Of a DNA stretch of 51,333 bases, positions 24,597-32,649 are shown piece after piece (the stretch's first letter is position 1; each line of letters opens with the position of its first letter). Made by a program: the position numbers and the translations under genes. This DNA is from Nitrospirota bacterium (GTDB taxonomy: Bacteria > Nitrospirota > UBA9217): assembly GCA_029858565.1 (NCBI GenBank), contig JAOUEV010000020.1, positions 1 to 51,333 on the forward strand, read 5' to 3'. The notes below the pieces were generated by a model, which saw nothing but the letters and a program-made list of their open reading frames with translations, was not told where the DNA came from and made no database searches.

Positions 24597-25748
24597 TCAT
24601 TTCCCCGCGCCGGGAAGCTCGGCAAGGGCTTCCTCGAGCGGTGTCAGATCAAAGGCGATTGAGCGGATATCCAGGGGACTCTTTCCCTGCAGTCTCTTCT
24701 GGAACGCTTTGGAGGACTGCATGAGCTCGAGCCAGATATCCACGGCGCTGATCCATGCCCGGTCCGGACGGGCTACATAGGTCACATGCGTGATGCTCTT
24801 CTCACCGATCTCCGGAGCTGTCCGGGTCCAGCGGGTCTCGGCGCTCAGCGCCCTGGCCTTGTCATGCAGAACGATGTCCGAACCAGCGGCAATGGCCTTG
24901 AGAAGCGCTTTGACCGCAGCGCGTTTTTCCTTGATCGCTTTTTCTCCCGCGGCGACAACACAGCAGGGATGGTCCTTCCACTTGCCCTCGGGCGGAAGCC
25001 CGGAAAGATCGACAACGCGGAAGCCCGCCTTCTTCGCCACGAGGATCGACGGCATGGGTTCATTCGCAACAACGCCGTCGATGATCCCGCTCTCCATGGA
25101 AGGCAGCGTGTTCTCGTCGCCCTGCAGGTTCATGAGCACCACCTGCACGGACTTGCCGTCAGCGCCGACGGGCTCCTGGCCCGCGCGGATCCCCTCTTCC
25201 GCCAGCGCCCGTGAAAAGATCAGGTAAGCGTTCGCCATGGGGTCCTTGAACCCGATCTTGAGCGGCCGGGAGGACGACTTGACCAGCTTCACGAAATCAG
25301 CCCACGATCCTGCGGTGAACTCGTTCCTGAGCAGCAGCGCGTCGCCGTCATTGTTCAGCGGCGCCAGCACCTTGAGGGGCGAGCCCTTGTCGATGAACTT
25401 GGCGACCGGCCCGAGCCCGCCCAGCCCTACTTCGATATGCCCCTGCTCCAGGGCCGCCGGCATCTTTGCTCCGCCGCCCACGCGCACAAGGTTCAAACGG
25501 GCTACAAGCCTTCCCTTGTCATAAAGATCATAGACCTCCTGGGGCTTCAGTTCCTTCAGGTAGACCCCGTAGGCCTTCTCCAGCGACTGGCCTGCGTCCG
25601 CGGCAGCGTACAATGCGATCTGATGATCATGGCCCACATGGCCCACTACCAGCGTGGGAACCTCAGACCCGCTCTCGGCGCCGAATACGATCCCGCTGCA
25701 AGCGACAAGCAGGGCGGCAAGAAGCACCGGAAAACGCAGCAAGGACAT
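24597..25748 (-). CDS. ABC transporter periplasmic substrate-binding protein
   Basis: About 383 residues from the ATG at 25748, which has GAGGAGG upstream. An earlier start lacks a ribosome site. Signal peptide (LLRFPVLLAALLVACSG), then an SsuA/THI5-like periplasmic binding fold: VGHVGHDHQIALYAAADAG, GGGAKMPAALEQGHIEVGLG and ESGIIDGVVANEPMPSI. The His-rich HVGHDH at the N-terminus and the HPCCVVAAGE segment are unusual and might bind a metal or a sulphur compound, which is inference. It heads the transporter operon and is divergent from the 25886 gene. Confidence 0.9.
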   Translation of the reverse strand: MSLLRFPVLLAALLVACSGIVFGAESGSEVPTLVVGHVGHDHQIALYAAADAGQSLEKAYGVYLKELKPQEVYDLYDKGRLVARLNLVRVGGGAKMPAALEQGHIEVGLGGLGPVAKFIDKGSPLKVLAPLNNDGDALLLRNEFTAGSWADFVKLVKSSSRPLKIGFKDPMANAYLIFSRALAEEGIRAGQEPVGADGKSVQVVLMNLQGDENTLPSMESGIIDGVVANEPMPSILVAKKAGFRVVDLSGLPPEGKWKDHPCCVVAAGEKAIKEKRAAVKALLKAIAAGSDIVLHDKARALSAETRWTRTAPEIGEKSITHVTYVARPDRAWISAVDIWLELMQSSKAFQKRLQGKSPLDIRSIAFDLTPLEEALAELPGAGK

Positions 25749-25852
25749 GAGGGACCTCCTCGGGAGCAGGTTAACAGCGGTCGGTATTTTACGGCGCATT
25801 GCGCTGATTTGTCAACGTTTTCCTGCGCCGTCATCGGGAAAGGAGTTGACTT

Positions 25853-25880
25853 TTGACCGGAGGGAACGGTAATTTATATC
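25853..25880 (+). promoter_or_regulatory. Candidate promoter with start point at the ATG
   Basis: TTGACC (25853-25858) and TATATC (25875-25880) are 16 bp apart. Transcription would begin at or next to the ATG at 25886, which has no ribosome site, so the mRNA could be leaderless. Confidence 0.4.
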
Positions 25881-25885
25881 TACCC

Positions 25886-26281
25886 ATGGGACCGGCGACG
25901 AACATTCTGCTCATGACCATCAACTACTCCCACGACATCGCCACAGCGCTGCTTGCCGTGAGCGGCATTGCCATGTTGATGCTCTGGAAATCCTATCCCG
26001 CGACCGCCGACGCGGCAACGGAACGCTATTTCATCAGCGCCTACCGCGGGATCACGCGGGTCGCCAAGGACTCGCTCTACTGGATACTGCTCGCCGGTGT
26101 GCCGCGCATCGTCTTCTATATGGACTACGAATGGTCCGACCTGGCTGGAGACCATCAGATCATCGCGGTCATCATCAAGCATATCCTCATGTTCCTGCTG
26201 GTCGGGACCGGGGTCTACTCCTGGATGAAACTGAGCAGGCGCGTAAAAGCATTGCACGAAAAGCAGCAGACTCCGGCATAG
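25886..26281 (+). CDS. Four-helix membrane protein, paralogue of 33575-33958
   Basis: About 131 residues from the ATG at 25886. A TTG at 25853 with AGGAG upstream is the alternative. I prefer the ATG because the paralogue at 33958 starts at the equivalent point. Four hydrophobic helices with conserved NYSHDIATALL in the first, YRGITRVAKDSLYW and GVPRIVFYMDYEW in the middle, and HILMFLLVGTGVYSWMK at the end. The His and Tyr residues in helices would suit haem or copper binding (CopD/DUF-type), not proven. It opens the redox gene cluster that runs to 31840. Confidence 0.8.
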   Translation: MGPATNILLMTINYSHDIATALLAVSGIAMLMLWKSYPATADAATERYFISAYRGITRVAKDSLYWILLAGVPRIVFYMDYEWSDLAGDHQIIAVIIKHILMFLLVGTGVYSWMKLSRRVKALHEKQQTPA

Positions 26282-26333
26282 CCGGAAATTATGGTTCTCG
26301 GTCCCGCCCCGCGGCGGGATGAAGGGGGTTTCC

Positions 26334-26519
26334 ATGGCACGAACGTTGATAATGGGCGCCGTGATCGGCCTGGTCGGAGGGATGGTGTTCAATGTCCTCT
26401 ACTTCGGCGCAGGCCAGATAAGCACGCCCATGGCCTATGTACATGCCGTCTCCGGCACCATCCTGGGCGCCATGATCGCCTGGATCGTCTACCTCCAGCG
26501 AAAGGCTTCGGCAAAGTAA
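26334..26519 (+). CDS. Small membrane protein
   Basis: A 61-residue protein with two hydrophobic helices (TLIMGAVIGLVGGMVFNVLY and VHAVSGTILGAMIAWIVYL) and a basic end. ATG at 26334 follows AAGGGGG. Its TAA overlaps the ATG of the next gene (TAATG), so the selenoprotein-like lipoprotein is translated by coupling to it. Family not recognised. Confidence 0.75.
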   Translation: MARTLIMGAVIGLVGGMVFNVLYFGAGQISTPMAYVHAVSGTILGAMIAWIVYLQRKASAK

Positions 26520-27055
26520 TGGTCCCTATGGGCTTCAAAGGGCTCATAGCCGCAGCAGTCCTCCTGCTGACGGCGTGCTCAAGCGGGCCGTCGGAATTTC
26601 CGGCAGCGGATTTTACCCTCAAGAGCCCGCTCACGGGCAAGCAGACCTCCCTGTCCGAGTTCAAAGGAAGGCCGATCATCATCTACTGGTTCACCAGCTG
26701 GTGAATACGCTGCGCCGAAGAGATCCCGCTGGTCCTGCGGGCAGAGCAGAAATACGAGAAAGAACGATTGGCCGTTCTGTGGGTCGGGCACCAGGATACG
26801 GTCAAGAAACTGACCGGTTTCGCTGAAAAGAACAGGATCCCCGACTATCTGTTCGATCCCGACGACGGCATGTCGCGGAAATACCGGATGACCTACGGCG
26901 GCGGGGTGGTCTTCATCAACCGCGCAGGGACCGTGAAGCTCCGGGTGCCCAAGGGATTCTCGCCAGCGGGCCTGGAGGAAGCGATCCAGAAGATCCTGGT
27001 CAACGAGCCTGTTCAGCCCCAGGGGCAGGGGGCCGGTTCGCAGAAGCAGAAGTGA
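26519..27055 (+). CDS. TlpA-like thioredoxin-fold lipoprotein with in-frame UGA (UxxC), likely selenoprotein
   Basis: A 178-residue frame if UGA at 26702-26704 is read as selenocysteine. The N-terminus has a lipobox (AVLLLTACSSG, Cys20). The fold is TlpA/redoxin: ADFTLKSPLTGKQTSLSEFK, then IIIYWFTSW, the UGA at codon 62, IRC (Cys65), AEEIPLVL, LAVLWVGHQDTVKKL and VVFINRAG. UGA stands exactly where the first Cys of CxxC belongs; the relative at 22321 reads FWASWCPPC. A SECIS-like hairpin lies at 26725-26741. The frame stays open for 115 codons after the UGA. The ATG overlaps the upstream stop. The alternative is a Cys-to-stop nonsense mutation, which would need another reason for the hairpin and preserved frame. 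Confidence 0.8.
26725..26741 (+). promoter_or_regulatory. Bacterial SECIS-like hairpin
   Basis: Stem CCCGC (26725-26729) with GCGGG (26737-26741) and loop TGGTCCT. The loop contains GGUC, the element that SelB reads in the Escherichia coli fdhF SECIS (loop AGGUCU). The GG lies 27 nt after the UGA, within the spacing normally allowed in bacteria. It is inside the coding sequence, as bacterial SECIS elements are. Confidence 0.65.
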
Positions 27056-27080
27056 GTGGGCGTTTTACGAGCGCCTTGCA

Positions 27081-27116
27081 CTTCACTCCGCACTCCGCAC
27101 TTCGCACTCCGCACTG
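27081..27116. repeat. Short direct-repeat tract with CACTCCGCA units
   Basis: Imperfect tandem copies of a roughly 10-bp unit (CACTCCGCACT, TTCGCACTCC) fill the gap between the UxxC gene and the FTR1-DUF2318 gene. A related tract is at 33960-33991. They look like a dispersed intergenic repeat of this genome. Confidence 0.6.
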
Positions 27117-27125
27117 AAATTCATT

Positions 27126-28505
27126 ATGTCCGATTCTTTTTATATAGCTCTTCGGGAATCGCTTCAGGCATCGTTCCTTGTTGCGCTGGTCCTTTTCGCG
27201 CCTCCTGCACGCGATGACGCCCGTTCCCGGCGCAATGCGCTGCTCGGTCTGGTCATCGGGTTCCTTGCCGGCACGGCCGCCGGCGCCATCCCGGCCATTA
27301 CCAGGACCCTGGGCACCCACGAGACCTGGACCTTCTGGCGCCATGGCGCTGAAACAGTCCTGTTCTACGGCAGCGTCGCGCTGCTGGCAGGCACGGGCAG
27401 CAGATCACGCGCGCTGCCTCCGGCATTGTTCCTGCCCTTAGGATTCTCGCTCGTCTTCTTTGAGGCGCGGACGCTCGGCTTCATTGCCCATGATCTCGGC
27501 GCCATGACCGGCCGCATCGGGACCTCCTTTGCCTGGGGGGCAGCGGGACTTGCAGCAGGCGCCCTGCCGCTCCTGCTGATCAGGAGCCGGGTCCGCAGGC
27601 TTCCCTTTGAACGGACCTTCTCCCCCGCGAGCCTGCTCATGTCCCTGGGCGCGCTCCAGCTCTGGATGGGGGGGCTCGGCGAACTCGGCGGTGAAAGCGT
27701 CATGGTCCCGCTCCAGCGAGGGCTGCAGCTCTTCTTCAACGAGTTCATGAAAAGCGTGCAGTCGGCGCTCCTCATAACCGAGCATCCCTTTCTCGAGGTC
27801 ACCCTGTCGGGTCTGGCCGAGTACCTGGGAAGCGACCGCTCCGCTCTGACCGTGACCGTGCTCTTTCTGATGATCCCTCCGGTCTACATCCTCGTCACGA
27901 TCTTTGCGCGTCCCGATCCGCAGGTGACGGGCATCGCCGGAAGCGCCCATCGACGCCAGGCGGTAGCAGGTTTCCGGAGGGATTTGACCCTGGAAAGCGC
28001 GCCGGTCCTGACCGCGTTCATCGTCCTGGTGGTCATGCTCCACGCCGTGAACGTATCCATGAACCCGCTGTATGATCCCGAGCCCGTCCCGGTGCGCGAG
28101 GCCGACGAGGGCGGCGTCATCAAGATCCCGCTGTCGGGCAAGAGCGGCGACCTGACAGACAAGAAACTCCGCAAGTTCGTGTACTACGAGGGAACCAAGC
28201 AGGTGCTGTTCATCGCCATCATGAAGGCTGACAACACGGTCGGCGTGGCGCTTGACCAGTGCGAGATCTGCCGCCCCGCGGACTGGAACAAGGACGCCAA
28301 GGGATACGCACAGAAGGGCGAGAACCTGATCTGCAAATACTGCGTGACCCCCATCGCCACGAACACGGTGAACACGCCGGGAGGCTGCAATCCCATCCCG
28401 GTTCCCTTCAAGATCACCGACGGGTCGATTGTGCTCAACAAGAACCTTCTGGTCTCGACCTTTGACAAGGCCGAGGCCCTGGAAAAAGGGGGAACCCACC
28501 TGTGA
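27126..28505 (+). CDS. FTR1-like membrane domain fused to DUF2318 Fe-S/cysteine domain
   Basis: A 459-residue protein. Residues 1-310 hold about seven transmembrane helices and resemble iron permease FTR1 in the first helix (LRESLQASFLVALVL in place of REGLE). The last ~120 residues are a periplasmic DUF2318 domain with Cys pairs: DQCEICRP and CKYCVTPIATNTVNTPGGC. Proteins of this build occur in FtrABCD-type ferrous iron uptake systems and are proposed to pass electrons to oxidise or release iron. Its GTGA overlap with the ResB-like gene shows tight coupling. The lipoprotein with the UxxC centre directly upstream is a natural redox partner, which is inference. Confidence 0.85.
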   Translation: MSDSFYIALRESLQASFLVALVLFAPPARDDARSRRNALLGLVIGFLAGTAAGAIPAITRTLGTHETWTFWRHGAETVLFYGSVALLAGTGSRSRALPPALFLPLGFSLVFFEARTLGFIAHDLGAMTGRIGTSFAWGAAGLAAGALPLLLIRSRVRRLPFERTFSPASLLMSLGALQLWMGGLGELGGESVMVPLQRGLQLFFNEFMKSVQSALLITEHPFLEVTLSGLAEYLGSDRSALTVTVLFLMIPPVYILVTIFARPDPQVTGIAGSAHRRQAVAGFRRDLTLESAPVLTAFIVLVVMLHAVNVSMNPLYDPEPVPVREADEGGVIKIPLSGKSGDLTDKKLRKFVYYEGTKQVLFIAIMKADNTVGVALDQCEICRPADWNKDAKGYAQKGENLICKYCVTPIATNTVNTPGGCNPIPVPFKITDGSIVLNKNLLVSTFDKAEALEKGGTHL

Positions 28506-29758
28506 GCATCCGCCCCCTCCTCCGCCTGATCGGGTCCTGGTGGCTGACCGCCGCGCTGTTGTCGCTCCTGACATCGGCATATCTCGTCTTCTCCCTTGAC
28601 GGCAATCCCTACCCCGCGTGGCTGGAGTTCCTCTTTCACTCCGGCCCGGGTATCGCGCTCTACTCGGCGCTGACGATCAATATCGCGGCTGCGACCATCC
28701 GCATCGTCGTGGACCGCATGGCAAGGCCCGCAGTTACGCCGGAGACCATCCGGGCCATGGATGAATACACCGAGTTCCCGATCAACGACGACCGGTCCCT
28801 GCACATGGCGGCAGGACTGCTCAAGGAACGCCTGTCTGCACAGGACATCCGGGGCCAGGGCATGCGCCATGTGACCGGCCGCCTGTCCTTTCTTCCCGGA
28901 GCCGTTTTCCGCTTCGGCCTGGTCATGACGCTCCTCGCGCTCCAGGTGAGCGTCCACACCCGCCGGAGCAGTGACGCTGTTTTCCATGAAAACGAGGAGC
29001 GGAGCATCCTGGGGAGCCCGATCACGGTGACAAAGATCTCGGCAAACCTTCCTGGCGATTTTCTGCAAGTAGGTGATGACACGACCTTCCGGCTTGACCG
29101 GGTGTCCGTTACCGCCGCGTCTGCAGGAGCAAGTCACCGCATCACGCCGGGATTCCCGACGCGCATCAGCGGCGCCTATTATCGGGTCCGCCATGTAGGT
29201 TTCGCCCAGCCGGCGGTCATCGCGGTCGCGGGAAGGACCCAGGAGCTGACGGTCGATCTCGACGTCCTGCCTCCGGGAAGAACAAGCATCCTTTCCCTTG
29301 CATCAGGCGACTCGTTCTTCACCTTCTCCCTCGAACCGGACAGGACCATCACCAAGGGCCTGGTCACGGGCAGGCAGTACGATCTGACAGCGCCCCGCTA
29401 CCGGGTCACGGCGCAGCGCGGGAACGTGCGGGGAAAACAGCCTTCGGCCGTTCTCCGGCCCGGCAGTCGTGCCGCGGTCGGTCCGGCATCGATCGCGCTG
29501 GGCAGACCGGGGCTGTCGGTGCGCATCCAGGCCACGTCCGACCCGGCGCTTCCCTTCCTGTATGCAGGCATGCTTATTTTGCTGGCAGGGCTGGGTGCGA
29601 TGCTGAGCAGGTTCTTCTGGTATGAACGGGAATTCGCGCTGTCCATGGACGGGACCACGCTGATCATGGGATGCAGGGACGAGTTCTTCAAGAAGTGGGG
29701 GATCCTGCGATTCCAGCGCTGGACGGAAGGTCTGCAGGTGGCGGAAAAAGCTGGTTAA
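28502..29758 (+). CDS. ResB-like membrane protein
   Basis: A 418-residue protein starting with GTG that overlaps the previous stop by 4 nt. Two N-terminal helices (WWLTAALLSLLTSAYLVF and IALYSALTINIAAATIRIVV), a third near residue 140, a long periplasmic beta-rich domain (FPTRISGAYYRVRHVGFAQP) and a C-terminal helix (LPFLYAGMLILLAGLGAML). This topology is that of ResB/Ccs1 cytochrome c biogenesis proteins, but sequence similarity is weak. A second ResB-like gene with its CcsA partner lies on the other strand at 31848-33414. Confidence 0.6.
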   Translation: MSIRPLLRLIGSWWLTAALLSLLTSAYLVFSLDGNPYPAWLEFLFHSGPGIALYSALTINIAAATIRIVVDRMARPAVTPETIRAMDEYTEFPINDDRSLHMAAGLLKERLSAQDIRGQGMRHVTGRLSFLPGAVFRFGLVMTLLALQVSVHTRRSSDAVFHENEERSILGSPITVTKISANLPGDFLQVGDDTTFRLDRVSVTAASAGASHRITPGFPTRISGAYYRVRHVGFAQPAVIAVAGRTQELTVDLDVLPPGRTSILSLASGDSFFTFSLEPDRTITKGLVTGRQYDLTAPRYRVTAQRGNVRGKQPSAVLRPGSRAAVGPASIALGRPGLSVRIQATSDPALPFLYAGMLILLAGLGAMLSRFFWYEREFALSMDGTTLIMGCRDEFFKKWGILRFQRWTEGLQVAEKAG

Positions 29759-29765
29759 AACAACT

Positions 29766-30809
29766 ATGACACCTTCTTCACCAAGACCGAAAGATGGCAA
29801 CACGCGCCTGCACGTCCTTGCCGGTGTCGCCTGCCTCTGCGTCCTTGCCGGCGCGGGCATCGGCATCCTTGCCGGACGCCAGGACATCACGCCGAGCGAT
29901 TGCCTCGAAACACGGTTGAGCGGCTACCGGTTCATCAACCCCCTGCTTGACTGCGAGATCGCCGGAAATCCCGTCGCGTTCAGGGAATTGAGGTTTTTTC
30001 AGCACAAGATCGAACAGCTCATCAGGGATCGTACCGGAAAATACCAGCTCACCTTGGTGTCCGTTTACTTCCGGGACCTTATGAACGGCCCCTGGTTCGG
30101 CATTAATGAAAAAACGCTTTTCACTCCGGCAAGCCTGCTCAAGGTCCCGATCATGATCGCCTGCCTCAAGCAGGCGGAAAAGGATCCGTCGTTCCTCGGC
30201 AAGCTCGTCCCCAACACTCTGCGGGAAGACCTGAATCAGAAGCAGTTCGTCAAGCCCGACGAGGTGCTCAGGCCGAACCGCCGCTACACAGTGGAACAGT
30301 TGATCCGGAGGATGATCGAATATTCGGACAACAACGCGGCACACCTGCTCGGCAAAACCGTGGACCCGAAAATGCTCGTCAGGACCTTTCAGGACCTCGG
30401 CGTGAAGCGCCCCCTCTTGAACATCCAGTACGATTTCATGTCTGTCAAGATGTACGCGTCGTTCTTTCGGATCCTCTTTAACGCATCCTATCTTGATCGG
30501 AACTATTCACAGCTGGCCCTGGAGTATCTCAGCTATTCCACGTTCAAGGATGGTATTGCCGCCGGCATCCCTCCTTACATCCTCGCGGCCCACAAATTCG
30601 GAGAATTCCATGTTCCGGGACCGGAGAACATCAGACAGCGCCATGACTGCGGCATCATATACTATCCCGGCAGACCCTACCTGCTCTGCGTCATGAGTCG
30701 CGGTCAGGACTACGATTCTCTCGACAACATCATTCGCGAGGTGAGCAGGACGGTTTATGAGGAGATCGACGCGGACGTGAAGTCCCGGTCGCGGAGGTCC
30801 GCCCCATGA
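29766..30809 (+). CDS. Membrane-anchored serine beta-lactamase-fold protein (first of two)
   Basis: A 347-residue protein with an N-terminal anchor (LAGVACLCVLAGAGIGILAG) and a class A beta-lactamase/D,D-peptidase-like domain. The SxxK motif is Ser123-Leu-Leu-Lys126 in TPASLLKVP, the SDN motif is at 187-189 (EYSDNNA) and the KTG box is altered to HKFGE (277-280). The order and spacing of motifs suggest an active serine enzyme. It is more likely a cell-wall hydrolase or peptidase than an antibiotic-resistance enzyme, since the KTG box is not standard. The next gene is a tandem duplicate overlapping by 4 nt. Confidence 0.82.
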   Translation: MTPSSPRPKDGNTRLHVLAGVACLCVLAGAGIGILAGRQDITPSDCLETRLSGYRFINPLLDCEIAGNPVAFRELRFFQHKIEQLIRDRTGKYQLTLVSVYFRDLMNGPWFGINEKTLFTPASLLKVPIMIACLKQAEKDPSFLGKLVPNTLREDLNQKQFVKPDEVLRPNRRYTVEQLIRRMIEYSDNNAAHLLGKTVDPKMLVRTFQDLGVKRPLLNIQYDFMSVKMYASFFRILFNASYLDRNYSQLALEYLSYSTFKDGIAAGIPPYILAAHKFGEFHVPGPENIRQRHDCGIIYYPGRPYLLCVMSRGQDYDSLDNIIREVSRTVYEEIDADVKSRSRRSAP

Positions 30810-31840
30810 GCCTCCGCGCTTCATATACGGTTCCGGCGACGTTGGTCCTGGCCGGCGTCATGCTCATCAGCCTCGGGTTCCTCATCGGCTTCGCCGCAAC
30901 GGGTCGTGGTGATTCCGCTATTCATGCCGAGCGAACCGCGCAGCTGCGTCTCACTGATTTCGACCTCACGAACCCGCTGCTGGAGTGTGAAGGCGCGGAT
31001 GCGACCATCGGGGACCGCACGTTCAGGCCGTTCAAAAATGAGTTGAACTCTCTCGTGAGCAGTATCCTGAACCGGGGACAGGTCCGGCAGCTCGCGGTGT
31101 ATTTTCGCGATCTGAACAACGGCCCCTGGTATGGGATCAACGAAAATCTTGAATTCTACCCTGCAAGCCTGATGAAGATCCCGGTCGCCATGGTCTTTAC
31201 GAAGGAGGCCGAGGCTGATCCACGTGTCCTGCAGCGGGTAATCAAGAACACACTCTCTAAGGATTATAACACCTCACGCGTATATCCGTCTTCCCGTGCG
31301 GTGCTTCCCGGCAGGAGCTACCGGGTCCGGGATCTGATCGAGATCATGCTGTCCGAATCAGACAACAATGCCGTTGTCTTGCTGGGCCGCCACATGAATC
31401 GCGCCATCGCGGAACAGCTTTTTGCCGATCTGGGCCTGCCTGCGCCGACAAACGAACCACGGGACTACCTGTCCATCCGTTCCTTTTCCATGCTCTTTCG
31501 CACCCTGTTCAATGCGTCCTATGTATCGAAGGACGCCTCGGAGGAACTCCTCTCGCTCCTGAGCAGATCGTCCTTTCGTCAGGGGATCGCGGCGGGTGTT
31601 CCCGAGGGGGTCATGATCGCGAACAAGTATGGCGAGCAGCAATTGGGACCGGCAGGGAGCGTCAAGGAATTGCATGACTGCGGCATCATCTATTATCCCG
31701 ACAGCCCCTATCTCCTCTGCGTCATGAGCAAGGGGGACAGCTACGAAGCCGATGAAGCGGCCATCAGGGAGATATCACGATTTGTCTTTTCGGTCGTCGA
31801 TTCCGAGCAGCGCGAACATTCGGATGCGAAACACCGATAG
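30806..31840 (+). CDS. Membrane-anchored serine beta-lactamase-fold protein (second of two)
   Basis: A 344-residue tandem paralogue of the preceding gene. Shared segments include YFRDLNNGPWYGINE, YPASLMKIPV (Ser121, Lys124), SESDNNAVVLLG (SDN 185-187), NKYGE in place of KTG, and HDCGIIYYPDSPYLLCVMS. The N-terminus is a single transmembrane anchor. ATGA overlap with the upstream stop indicates coupled translation. It ends 8 bp before the convergent ResB gene. Confidence 0.82.
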   Translation: MSLRASYTVPATLVLAGVMLISLGFLIGFAATGRGDSAIHAERTAQLRLTDFDLTNPLLECEGADATIGDRTFRPFKNELNSLVSSILNRGQVRQLAVYFRDLNNGPWYGINENLEFYPASLMKIPVAMVFTKEAEADPRVLQRVIKNTLSKDYNTSRVYPSSRAVLPGRSYRVRDLIEIMLSESDNNAVVLLGRHMNRAIAEQLFADLGLPAPTNEPRDYLSIRSFSMLFRTLFNASYVSKDASEELLSLLSRSSFRQGIAAGVPEGVMIANKYGEQQLGPAGSVKELHDCGIIYYPDSPYLLCVMSKGDSYEADEAAIREISRFVFSVVDSEQREHSDAKHR

Positions 31841-31847
31841 GCAGTGG

Positions 31848-32567
31848 TCAACCGTTCATCCGCGCCAGGACGAACCCCGCGCCGCCAAGGCAGAGCAGTA
31901 CCCCGCCGAGAAGCGCCCAGGGCGCGCCGGGATCGCGGCTTACGCGGATAAGCGCCGAGGATCCCTTGTTGTCAACGTTCACGGATTTTGAGAAGATCCC
32001 GTAGCTTCCCATATGCAGGGGATGCGCCGGCCTGAGGGACCGGACCTCTCCGGTCTTCCCGCCGTTGCTCCAGCGCAGCACCGCCTCCCAATCCACGGCA
32101 TACCCGTTCGCATCGAGCTCCTCGCGCACGCTTACCAGCGTGATCGCGGCGCCTTCTGCCACCAGTTTCGTTTCCCCCTGTCTGATGTCCAGGTCCAGCT
32201 TCATGCCCATTGACGCGGTCAGCAGATGTCCCAGCATGACAAAGAGCACGCCGACATGCATGATCTGCGGGGACAAGCGCGCTATCGTGTTGATCCTGCC
32301 GACCCTGAACAGAAGCGCTTCACCGGTGCAGACCAGCGTGTTCAAGGCAAACAGTCCGAGCCCGGCGATGAGACCGTAGATCCACCACGTCGTGCCGATA
32401 TTTCCCGCTTCGGAAAGCCAGCGGAACAGCGGCGTGTCGTCGATGCCCGAGAAGAACGCGAGATTGCCCGGCAGCGCGATCGACCCCCAGAGCATGATCA
32501 CCGCGAAGAAGACGAAGAACCAGTACGCGGTCCTGATGGAAAGGAAGAAATTGAGGATTGCTTTCAT
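31848..32567 (-). CDS. Cytochrome c biogenesis protein ResB-like
   Basis: A 239-residue short ResB/Ccs1-like protein: helices at the N-terminus (FFLSIRTAYWFFVFFAVIML, TWWIYGLIAGLGLFALNTLV), a His-containing helix (QIMHVGVLFVMLGHLL), a periplasmic domain (LRPAHPLHMGSYGIFSKSV) and a C-terminal helix. ResB works with CcsA in system II haem ligation to apocytochrome c. The CcsA gene is directly upstream in the same direction. Confidence 0.82.
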   Translation of the reverse strand: MKAILNFFLSIRTAYWFFVFFAVIMLWGSIALPGNLAFFSGIDDTPLFRWLSEAGNIGTTWWIYGLIAGLGLFALNTLVCTGEALLFRVGRINTIARLSPQIMHVGVLFVMLGHLLTASMGMKLDLDIRQGETKLVAEGAAITLVSVREELDANGYAVDWEAVLRWSNGGKTGEVRSLRPAHPLHMGSYGIFSKSVNVDNKGSSALIRVSRDPGAPWALLGGVLLCLGGAGFVLARMNG

Positions 32568-32649
32568 AGACAGGTCCTTTTATAGGATAGGGAGCCCAAT
32601 CCGCAACAAGATCGAAAAGCAAAGATGTCTCGCGCAAAGCCGCACTGTT

